Assembly: GCA_012295275.1 (NCBI GenBank)
Contig: CM022670.1
Span: 29,062,438 to 29,126,437, forward strand
Length of the DNA: 64,000 bases
Direction of reading: 5' to 3'
Source of the DNA: Chrysomallon squamiferum
Taxonomy: Eukaryota > Mollusca > Gastropoda > Neomphalida > Peltospiridae
Shown: in pieces, positions 19,185 to 29,088 of the stretch
Layout of the letters: each line of letters starts with the position of its first letter
How positions within the stretch are numbered: position 1 is the first letter of the stretch
Notes under the pieces: generated by a model
What the model saw: only the letters and a program-made list of their open reading frames with translations
What the model was told of the DNA's origin: nothing
Database searches by the model: none
Translations under genes and position numbers: made by a program

Positions 19185-19400
19185 ACATGACTAACATATT
19201 TTAAAATGTAGAAGAAACTAATGTGTTTGTGGAAGGGTTATATAAATTTTAATATAATGGAGATCTTAATATAGTTGTGATGGTGATAAAGATTGTAAAT
19301 ATAAAGTAAAGAATTAACATATTATAAAATCTAATGAAAACTAATATATTTATGGAAGAGTTATATAAATATGAATATAATGATGATCTTAATATGTTAA
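19185..19400. repeat. Two-copy direct duplication, period about 123 bp
   Basis: The phrase AACTAATGTGTTTGTGGAAG at 19216 returns, with changes, at 19339. The match continues through TTATATAAAT and GATCTTAATAT in both copies. Confidence 0.8.
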
Positions 19401-20118
19401 ACAGAAAGGCAGATAGATAAAGAAAGAAAGAAGTATACAGACAATAAGCAAACAATTAAAAACAAAAAAATTAATTAAAGAATAAAATTGTGTTCCAAAA
19501 AGGAAACTAAAAAACAAGCTCAACTAATACATGACTATTGTTTCTTAAAATTACAAATGCAATACTGAAAAGTGTAATGAGGTAAAAGTGTTTATTTGAA
19601 ATTCCTAGCTACACCTGCAAGTTGAAATATTTCTTAGTAAACCATTCAGGTAGAACAGTAAGGTTTGTCTTAAAGTACAGTATTTTTCTTCTTCCTTTAT
19701 TTAGTTTTAATTATTATTATTTTTTAATCCCATGTGGAATATTTTTAATTAATGAGGAACATTTAATAATTATTTATAATTAGTCAAACCCAGAGGTAAG
19801 CATCCTTGTATTCAGTATAGCTTCAGTGAGCGAGAAAAACTAAAATTCAACATACAGCAATGCAGCACTGCATCAGTGAGATAAATGAAGGATGAAAATA
19901 ATATTTTAATGATCAACATTTTCAATATATCTTTTAATAAATCCTTAATATGGAATCATACATGTGCTTGTATATTAAAATAAAATAAAATTTAATTTTG
20001 CTTTATCCAGAAAACATGATACTACACTTCATTTTACCCATAGAACAATGACAGCTGTTAAATTAGACATCACATGCCACTTATTTTGTGCCATGTGATG
20101 TCACTGTTAAAATTAGAG

Positions 20119-23100
20119 TTACTGGTCTTGTTCACACTGATCAGCTTGCTGTTGAACTTTCTCAACAGCAATGCCCCATTTGTCTAACACACTGATCAAC
20201 TTTTTATAATGCATTGGCTGGTTGTCCAGCATGTCTAAAGTAATTTGTGCCTTATGTTTTGGATTGCTCTGAAGCCAGTCACTCAGTTTATCAGAATACA
20301 AATCAGCTACCTTGATGTTGTCTGTTGCTTGCAGAAGTGATATGAGGTTGTCATAGCAAACATGGACCCATTTGAGATAAAAACCATTTGATTCTGTAAG
20401 TAGAAAATAAAATGTGTCAGTCATTTGATGAACATATTTGTATATGTATCAATTTGAGTATCTGTGTATAAGTGTTTATACGTGTGTCTGGATATGTGTT
20501 TGTGTACTGTTGTATATGTATCTGGATCTCTGTATTTATATGTCCATGTATATATGTCAATATATGTGTATGTGTTAGTGTTTTTATGTATTTGGGTATG
20601 TATCTGTTGGTATGTGTGTGTGTGTGTGTGTGAGTCTGTTCCTGGTTATATGTGTATCTGTGTGCATATGCATCTCTCTGTTTATATGTGTGTATGGTTG
20701 TGTTGGTAGGTATGGGAAACTGGTGTGAGCAGATGGTGTATGCATGTGTGTGGATGTATGTTTATATTTGTGTTTGTATTAATAATATACTTACCAACAG
20801 TGTCAGCAACATGCTTTAGAAGAGGAATGGCCTCATTTGGTCTTTCTAGAAGTGTGTAGAATGTTCCAAGTGTTGCCATGGACAATAACAAGTAATTGCT
20901 ATCTGCTGGCTGACACAACTTCATGTATTCAAAACTTTTCTTTATTTTCTCTTCAGCTTGTTCATATCTGAAAAAGATGTGATATATAACATGCTCCTAC
21001 ATACACTAAAAACTTGCATATCATTAATAATTTTTTATTCACTCATGTATCATTAATGTTTACACACTATAAACTCATATATCATTAATAATTCTTTATA
21101 CACTATAAACTCATATAATCATTAATTATTTTTTATACACTATAAACTCATATAATCATTAATAATTTTTTATACACTATAAACTAATATATCATTAATA
21201 GTTTTTTATACAATATGAACTCATATAATCATTAATAATTTTTTATACACTATAAACTCATATAATCATTAATAATTTTTGTAGACTATAAACTCTGATA
21301 TTATTCATACTTTGTATACACTTTAAATTCATCTATCATTGACAATTTTTAAACAATATAAACTCATGTATCATTCATAAATCCCATTATGCTGTCATTC
21401 ATGTAAAGAAGATTCCTTAATATTCCAGTTTATGATTAAAAGTGGAAAGACTATTCCCATTATCATTATCAATGGTGTAAAGTCTGTTTCTATTATGCTT
21501 ATCAGTAATGTAACAACTATTACCGTTATGCTTATCAGCATGTAACAATTATTACCATTATGGTTATCAGTAATGTAAAGGCTATTCCCTTTATGGTTAT
21601 CAATAAATGGAATTTAAAGAAAAATACTAAGCTTTCACTTTAATAACAACTAGCACAGTAACTTTTGGTAATAAATGTTTAAAAAGAATAAAGCTGTTAA
21701 TAGTAACATTTAATGCATTCATTTCATTCATTTTCATTTCTGTTAGCATTATGTTTTTTGAAGTCTTTGTAAAATGTCTCAAATAAAAACTTACTTTGCC
21801 ATTTTAGCATACACCTGTCCAAGCAGTGAGTATACCTGTGCTGACCTCAGACTGACTGCACCGTAATGGTCTAGAACAATGGACAGTGCATGTTTTGCCT
21901 CTGCTTCTGCCCACAGAAAAGTGCTGCTCTGAAGTTCTTCTGGATCCTGGGCAGCTTTCCATTGTAATGATAATGCTAAAATCAAACCAAAGTAAGATTA
22001 AGAAAATATATATTGATTTCAAAACAAAAATCCCCCAAATCCATTAAACTATACTGTGTCACCAGTTAAAGAATTCAAATGTTAACTTTCATTTATCTGA
22101 CCTTTGTACATATAAGTGTCTATTACTTTTTCATTCAATGAATTCATATTATTATTATTATTATTATTATTACTTATTATAGTTGTTTTTTTGTTTTTTT
22201 TATAATCATTTATTCACTTTAACATTTTACCTATCTTTACAAACCCACTTCCTTAATTATCTGATAGCTACAGCTCATGTGCAGAATCATTAACAGCTTT
22301 TTCACAAGGATTTAAAATTTACCTATGGGGAAATCCAGAAATAATCTAAATGTATTCTTCATCTTTTAAGTTTTATTCTTTACATTTTTTTTTTTTTTTT
22401 TTGCTCTCCAATCTTAATCAATAACTAAGTGAATAACAAATAAGAACAGTTTAGAAATATCTGGGCACAGCCATGATTCTATAGAAATGACACTGTCATA
22501 TGCACAGTTGATCAAGATTTTTCTAATGTAAGAAACAAATATAGCTATAATTCAACTAGATATATGATCATATCACAATTCTAAACTATGGCATTCAAAC
22601 ATTTTGTAAATGTTTCGTTGCCATAACTGTGTTACAGTTTTCAGTTCATCCAAAAAAATTACATTAAATAACAATTTGGAAGGATGAAGAATTTATCAGA
22701 CTATTTACTGATATGCCTTTCAAGCTATGTTTCTGGGAACTAAATGTACAGCTGTTCAATCCTTCAGCTATGTATTAAATGGTGTTATGTATTTTCATCA
22801 TAATATTTTATAATTCATACTTTAATTATTAGTAAAGATTGGTTACTACAAATATATAAAACAATTACTTAGTAGTGTATAAAATGAACATCTGATCATA
22901 TCACCAGAGGTACACCTTATCAATATCTGTTATCAAATACTTTAATAGCAGCAACATGGCTGCTACAAACATTAGGCTACTGATCTTTTAAAGTATTAAA
23001 ATAAATTACAGTCCAGATTTAAAAATACAAATTATTAATTCATTTGCCATTTAATCATATCAACTCTTAAATACATTAAAGTCATTAATATAAAAAAAAA

Positions 23101-23818
23101 AATAATAAAATAAAATAAAATAAACAGCATCACAATCTGATATAGTATCACAAATATTTAGAAAACCTGACTATTTACAAAATATAAAAGCACTGACTGC
23201 TTACAGAAAGTGTGAAAAAAGATGTTTAACATGGGATGGTCTTCTGGTAGCAGTAGCCTAGCAATGCGAACAGACTCCATGGCATGTTGATAATGTTCAC
23301 TCGAATCAAACTGGTGCATGACCATCAGAGCCTTGCTGACAGCTCTATGTGCCAGAGCCTGCTGCAGAGTTTCACAGCCATAGAGCTTCTGCGATAGTTC
23401 CAGAGTTTTCTGTGTAAAAGTAAAATAATGGACCATTTCTGTGGAATATCAACAAAACATCTAACAGCTATACATAACCTACAGAGAATCTGGTGTATGA
23501 TAGATATAAAGATATGTTAATATTTCTGGGCTATCTTTAAATAAATTAATTAATAATTTAAAAATCACCATATGAATTTTAAATATTTCAGCTGTAGTTT
23601 TTTTGAATGACAAATAAAAAAACAGTACATTTTATTTGTAATTATAATTACTGTGCTTAAATGCAAAGACCTGTACCATATTTGAGGTGAATGCAGAATG
23701 TTTTGATTTTGAAACACATGTGGTTTTTGTTGTTTGTTTTTGATTTTATTATCATCATCATCATCATCATTTCTTTTGTACTTGTTTTTAACAATCTATT
23801 TATAAATACATCATTAAA

Positions 23819-23880
<62 letters not shown>

Positions 23881-26800
23881 AGCACACTAAAACACATCTT
23901 ATAAAAACCTATCTGTAAATACAAAGTTATTAAAACTTACAAAAGCAACTTTCACTCCAGCCTGGTCCTGTAAGAACTCACTTGAAAAGTGACAGAAATG
24001 AAGAAGAGCTTTCAGATAGAGAGGATGACTCTTTCCAAAATGTAACCTGGAAATATATATATATTCATGATGATATATTTATTTAGTGCCAAATAAAAGA
24101 GATATATATATATATAATAATGATAATATAAAATAAAATTGAAATAATGCAAAATAATTTCAGTTAAGATACAACATAATTGTAAAAAGATATAAATAAT
24201 TAAAATAATAAGATGTACATGAAAAAAAGATTCTGTTTGTGTTATTACTGTGACTCACCTGGCTAACTGGACACACTGAACAGCCACTAGCTCAGCTCTT
24301 TTCACCTGCCACTTGCTTGTGTATGCAATAACAGCAGTACACAGTGTGTTTATTATCTGAGCCCAGGAATTATCTGGAACCTCCTGATTCAGTAAATAAA
24401 ATAAGTTAACATTTTAAAAATATTGAAACAGTGGCTAACACATTCAGACACACAAATACAATATTAACATGCAATCAGCGACATACACATCAACAAATTA
24501 CACACTCAAAAACTAATCTATGTTCATTACATACATTAATATATTCATGAAACAAAATTCACAAGCATTGCTTCTTATTAAAATTACTTATACATTCAAT
24601 ATATATATATATATATATATATACAGGGTGTCCACAAAGTCTGGGTACATGGGGAATTTTACTATGTTATTTATTTATGTTATTTTTCTTACCCAGATCT
24701 AAAGAAGAAAGAATCGAGTTGATACTCTTAAGTGGACGAGAAGGATGGTCTTATCGCAAAGTTGCAGAAGAATTCAACCTTAGACACCCTAATAGACAAC
24801 CTATTTATTTTACTTATGTACCCAGACATTGTGGACACCCTGAATATATAGACATAAACACACAAACATGTTCATGTACACTAAAATGAGCTATCATTTA
24901 CACACTGCTACACAAAATTATATCTCCAACTTCTGTATGTATTACATGCCTTATGACTTAAACATGACCTTCACACATACACACAGGTACATACATATAT
25001 ACATATGAACGTACCCACAGATAAACACACAGATATATACATATACATACATATACAAAAACTGATACACACATAAAAAAAATTGTATACATAAAAAAAC
25101 AGATGTATTTCTACTTATAAATCATACTTGAAGAGCTTTGTTAATCCAGCTATAACCTGAAGAGATGGCACCATCTTCCAGCAATGTGAGGCTGAGTGCT
25201 GAGTACATCTCTCCCATATGTAACGTATTCTGTCCAAACGACATCTGAGAAATTGCCCATGTCATCTGAACAGCACTGAAATAGGCTTCACCTGCACCAC
25301 TGAAGTTATAGTTGCTGTTCCTGATATGCATCAATTTGATGCAGCATTTGAATTTAGCCATCCATGTCTCAGTATTGGGATTTGTGTTCAAGAATTCAAG
25401 TAAGATATTGGTGATATGTTCAGCTTCATTAAAAAATTCCATTTCTATGAAGAAATTCATAATTTTAAAGCCTGTATTTACAATCTGTTCCATGGTCTCT
25501 GATGTTTTGGCTACTTTGACAGTGTTCACCAGAGACTGAAAGGATTTGGTTATTTCTGTAACTAAATTGATGTCAACTTTATGCAGCATCTTGAAGTATT
25601 TCAGGTACAGATGGTACAGGTTTGACTTGTTTAGAATGTCTTGCAAAATATCACTCAGACACAACTCAAATCCCAATGGAAGCTGCTTCATCCTCACCAA
25701 AGAAGCAACAAATTCAAGTTTCTTTATCTTCTGCAAGGCTCTTTTTTCATCTTCAAGCTGCTCGTCATCCTCTGGATACTTGGACTTCAGTAACAGCTGC
25801 TTATGAGTATCTGGCAAAGAAATCTGAGATTTGAAACTGTCAGGGACAGAAACCCACTGGTGTATGAATCCTTTGATTAATGTCATGGAGCAATGACTGT
25901 TGGAACTCAGTCCTGAAGACTCTAAATCCAGTTCTGGTTGATCATCACTAGATTCTCTTTCTGGTTCACTTCCATTGGTTGTCTCTTTGTCAAATGTACT
26001 ATTTCCAATAATCTCTGTATCTTGTGATTGTGACTGTGGTTGGTTGTGTTCAGTTATGGCTGGCAGTGGGTCATATTTTGGATATTTAAAGTTTTCAAGC
26101 TCACATGTGTTTCTGAGATGAATGCTTTGAGAAGATGGCCTATGAATGACAGTGTTGTCTAGAAATTCAACAAGGATGCGATAGCGTTGTTTTGTTTCTG
26201 TGTCAGCATCTGGATTCTTCAAAGCATTTCGAAAATGTCTATAAACAAAAAATTAAAAATAATGAATCTACTATATCAAAACGTTTTGATACTTAAATCT
26301 AAAAAGATCAGGTTAAAATATTTTTTAAAATAACCACTTTACCTGATTGGAAATGACCATAGAAACATTTCATTGTAACAACTGATTAAAATCATTCATC
26401 ACTGAAAACTAAAATTTAGGAATGTATTGGGTTAGAACACTAGTTCATAGAATTTTTAAAGTGAAATTCAAAGACAGTTTTTAAATATCTGCCCAATGAT
26501 TTATTCAACAAGATATCTGCCATTTTTTTTACCTTTCAAAATATGTCTATATCTGTCATATATTTCATGAAATTAAATCACATGCTCAAAACGACCAGCT
26601 GAAAAATGCTACTAACATTAGTTCCAAGTTAATATTACTTTAATATTTAAAATGCATTTACTTGAACCATTCAAAATATTTAAAATGCATTTACTTGAAC
26701 CATTCTGAATATTTAAAATCAATTTACTTGAACCATTCTGAAGATGCAGGTTTTGTTGGTAGAATGTCAATAAGAGTCCTTGCTTTGCCTCCTGCACTGG

Positions 26801-27923
26801 CTGCTTTTTGAATTTTCTGATCATCCTCCATGTTCAGCACTCCAGCAGTTATTAGTGGAGGTACTAAGTGTTCTACTTTAATTTCCTGGATTAGTGCTAT
26901 TCGATTCACTTTTAATCTCATCAGATTTTGCTGATCAATTCCAGATCTGGATAATACTGGTGCATTTTCTGGAAACCTGTAAAAATAATAATAATAATAA
27001 GAAGAAGAAGAAGATGATGAAGAACAACAACAACAACAACAACAATAACAACAACAACAACAGCAACAGCAACAACAATATTAATATTATATTAATAATA
27101 ATAATAATAATAATAACAATAATAATAAAGAAAGAAAGAAAGAATGTCTAGTTTAAATTAAATTACAACAGAATTATATTATTTATCTTTAAACTTAAAT
27201 TTTATTATTTATGAACTATTATTTAAATAGAATTAAATAAAATGGGTAAGTTTTAGATTTTCTACACTTTATAAAATGACAACATCAGCCTTTCCAAACA
27301 AACAGTTAACTATTAATGGACACAAACAGAAGTTTTCAGTATTTTTCCCACAATTTTATCTTGCATTCATTCTTTTTTTTATTCTTTATTTTATCCATAT
27401 CTATATTTATATATCTGTATGTGTTTGTGTGTCTATATTTATATATAGAGAGAGAGAGACACACAAACACACACACACATATAGATCTATAAACACACAC
27501 ACACACACACATACACACAAACACGTAGATCTATCTATCTGTCTATCTAAAATATTAAAAGTAAAGTACAAGTCTGTTTTAGGCTATATAGCACATGAAA
27601 GTCCTTTATATGAAGCACTGGAGGTTTTGAACAATATCATTCTAAACATATTTTTGTCCTCTATATATGTCTGATAATGCAAGTCAAGAAGAGAAATTAA
27701 ACTTAAATCAAGAAAACATAACTTGCATCTTGTTGTCAATATATAAACAATGTTATAATAATATTACAATGACTGTTACCTGGCTATTAGTATTACTTGG
27801 ACTTGCCGTTACAGTCTAATTATGCAGCTTTTATAATATTTAAGTAAATAATATAAAATTTTAAAAAATAAAGATACCGCACCTATTCACAATATAGGTT
27901 CCACGTCGTGTTCCATTTGCCAT
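20119..27923 (-). CDS. CARD domain fused to an APPBP2-like tetratricopeptide-repeat protein
   Basis: The exons, on the minus strand, are 27923-27883, 26976-26728, 26238-25128, 24383-24259, 24046-23941, 23409-23205, 21975-21795, 20967-20795 and 20393-20119. All phases close, giving 821 aa. Residues about 33-105 form a death-fold CARD, seen as LKVNRIALIQEI, LVPPLITAGVLNMED, ARTLIDILP and SSEWFKHFRNAL. An acidic, Ser-rich linker follows (about 120-200). From about residue 215 to the end come helical repeats that align in order with human APPBP2, for example CIKLMHIRNSNYNF against human CVRLLHVRNGNCKY, LHFGKSHPLYLKALL against DHFGSKHPKYSDTLL, and LLPEDHPML against ILPEDHLLL. APPBP2 is a TPR protein linked to kinesin cargo and to CUL2 substrate recognition. 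Human APPBP2, as I recall it, has no CARD. CARDs mediate assembly in death and immune signalling, so an adaptor role is inference. It shares a short divergent promoter with CLPP. Confidence 0.85.
21003..21385. repeat. Degenerate minisatellite in a CARD-TPR intron
   Basis: About ten head-to-tail copies of a roughly 35-40-bp unit are seen, of the type ACACTATAAACTCATATAATC followed by ATTAATAATTTTTTAT. The middle copies are nearly identical and the outer ones are worn. Confidence 0.85.
21440..21605. repeat. Second short minisatellite in the same intron
   Basis: Four or so copies of a unit near 40 bp are seen, built around ATTATGCTTATCAGTAATGT. The unit differs from that of the array just upstream. 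Confidence 0.75.
22180..23204. other. Interior of a long CARD-TPR intron
   Basis: Part of the 1.2-kb intron between the exons at 23409-23205 and 21975-21795. It holds poly-T at 22386-22402 and unique AT-rich sequence. I see no exon or mobile element in it. Confidence 0.5.
23822..23879. repeat. Long CA dinucleotide microsatellite
   Basis: Twenty-nine uninterrupted AC units lie in the intron between the exons at 24046-23941 and 23409-23205 of the CARD-TPR gene. Confidence 0.97.
24624..24842 (+). mobile_element. Miniature DNA transposon with 27-bp inverted ends and a transposase HTH remnant
   Basis: The left end CAGGGTGTCCACAAAGTCTG (continuing GGTACAT) is mirrored at the right end, ATGTACCCAGACATTGTGGA then CACCCTG, with a single mismatch over 27 bp. 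The element is 219 bp and sits in an intron of the CARD-TPR gene, in TA-rich flanks that would fit a TA-targeting Tc1/mariner/IS630-type element. A clean target duplication is not visible. Inside, from about 24687, the plus strand codes for SKEERIELILLSGREGWSYR, followed by KVAEEFNLRHPNRQPI. This resembles the N-terminal helix-turn-helix of IS630/mariner-like transposases with a PNRxPI-type motif. The catalytic domain is absent, so this is an internally deleted, non-autonomous copy. Confidence 0.8.
26629..26745. repeat. Triplicated 33-bp unit containing a splice donor
   Basis: The plus-strand string CTTGAACCATT starts at 26661, 26694 and 26727, an exact 33-bp period. On the minus strand each copy reads AATGGTTCAA|GTAAAT, so the true donor of CARD-TPR exon 2 (exon end 26728) is followed by two further copies of itself with exon-like ends at 26695 and 26662. 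Reading past the first donor gives AAG TAA, an immediate stop. Confidence 0.9.
26982..27142. repeat. Compound trinucleotide repeat block
   Basis: AAT, AAG, AAC and AGC triplet runs follow one another, then AAT again and an AAAG run. The block starts just 5' of CARD-TPR exon 2 (minus strand), inside its first intron. Confidence 0.9.
27424..27530. repeat. Mixed GT/GA/CA simple repeats
   Basis: TGTGTT-, GAGAGA- and ACACAC-type runs are interleaved, and a TCTA tract leads into the interspersed repeat that starts near 27531. Confidence 0.8.
27531..27705 (+). repeat. Interspersed repeat, copy 1 (inverted copy at 33228-33400)
   Basis: After a TCTA/TCTG tract, the sequence runs through AGTACAAGTCTGTTTTAG, CTATATAGCACATGA, AACATATTTTTGTCC and GATAATGCAAGTCAAGAAGA. 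The same words occur in the same order on the minus strand at 33400-33228. A short repeat flanked by tetranucleotide runs suggests a SINE or miniature element. No coding capacity and no A/B-box pair were recognised. Confidence 0.75.
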
Positions 27924-28151
27924 TATTTTAAAAGCTGCCAAATACAATAGTGCATTAACAGACTGGTATGTTTATTGCCATTTCAGCCATTGATAAACAA
28001 TTCTGGATCCAAGGAGATCTTGATTATTTCATTTGTTTACAGCATTACGCTTGGCGTGTTTAGTAATCAAGGTTTTTAGACCCGGAAGTGCTTATTGTCT
28101 GGCGAAATTTGACAAGCTGCAAATTATTGTTTTAAATAGTTTTATAAAACA
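27924..28151. promoter_or_regulatory. Short bidirectional promoter between CARD-TPR and CLPP
   Basis: Only 228 bp separate the start codons of the two divergent genes. The stretch is less AT-rich than most spacers here and has no TATA box at a plausible position. It contains a perfect ETS/GABP-type site, CCGGAAGTG at 28082-28090. Both 5' UTRs must lie in it, so a shared promoter is a reasonable inference. Confidence 0.65.
28082..28090 (+). promoter_or_regulatory. ETS (GABPA/NRF-2-type) binding motif
   Basis: CCGGAAGTG matches the ETS consensus exactly. It lies about 60 bp upstream of the CLPP start codon. In vertebrates this class of site drives many nuclear genes for mitochondrial proteins. 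Binding here is inferred. Confidence 0.55.
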
Positions 28152-29053
28152 ATGCATTTATTAAAGGTATCTTAAAATTGATGTTATATTGTCTTGATCG
28201 TAATCTGAAAAGTTAAATAAAATTATTTCAAAATTTGATATTTGTGTCAGAATACTGGATATAGTAATACTGAAATGTAATTTCGATGGTTACATATTTT
28301 CGGTTGCATGCTCATTTGATGACAGGCTTTCATTATTTACCCCGACTAAAATATATTCTTTATTGATTGATAATTAACACATAATCAGGGCATAAAAATT
28401 AAATAGTGTTAATGAAAGTTAATTGAGTTGTGACCTATTATTTGTTTAAATTTCACGAAATAAAATTATTCATAAGAAACCCTTAAAATTAATTATGATA
28501 CTAATAGTATTATTAATACTTAATAGTTAATACCGCAACATCTTTCCATGTTAACAAAACAATATTAACAATCTTTCGGCTTATATATATATATATTTTT
28601 TTCTTATTTTTATATATAGCATTTACTTAGATTACAAATCAATTCTGTACGAAAATTACACAAATCTGCAGTTCTGTGTCAGCCAATGGTGCCTATAGTG
28701 ATAGAACAGTCAGGACGGGGTGAAAGAGCATATGACATTTACTCAAGACTGCTGAAAGAGAGAATTATCTGCATTATGGGACCAGTATGAAAATTTAATT
28801 AATACACATCTTATTTTTAAACTCTTTATATTCATCAACAGAGATTTGTGTCTTCTCTATCATTATAAGGTTTATATACATAGTTGATGGTTTAAATGTA
28901 CATGAGTTTAGGAACTGCATTCTTTCAAAATTTGGAAGACATGCTGAAGCTGAATTTTTCTTTGTCTTCATTTTTTAAATTTATTTATGTATGTGATAAA
29001 GTATGACTTTTTTTGATTGTGCAGATACAGTAAGTTTGGATTAGCTGCAACAG

Positions 29054-29088
<35 letters not shown>

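Larger units (their letters stand above)
15427..20118. other. Convergent 3' spacer between AADAT and the CARD-TPR gene
   Basis: This 4.7-kb stretch holds the AADAT 3' UTR. Homology to the inverted copy continues to about 16580. It also holds a degenerate transposase fragment (16790-17045), two direct duplications (17495-17757 and 19185-19400), a CA repeat near 18471-18498 and several AATAAA hexamers. No intact gene was found on either strand. Confidence 0.6.

Noticed and set aside
21003-21605. CRISPR-like array of repeats
   Set aside because: Repeats are head-to-tail without unique spacers, degenerate, and lie in a eukaryotic intron; they are minisatellites.
23657-23918. ORFs on both strands over the CA repeat
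   Set aside because: They encode only His-Thr or Cys-Val runs from the microsatellite.
24677-24889. Independent small HTH gene
   Set aside because: The reading lies inside a 219-bp element with inverted ends and lacks a promoter and catalytic part; it is a transposase remnant.
27276-27674. Plus-strand ORF of 132 codons
   Set aside because: Its length comes from dinucleotide repeats (HTHTHT-type peptide) and an interspersed repeat; no coding character.
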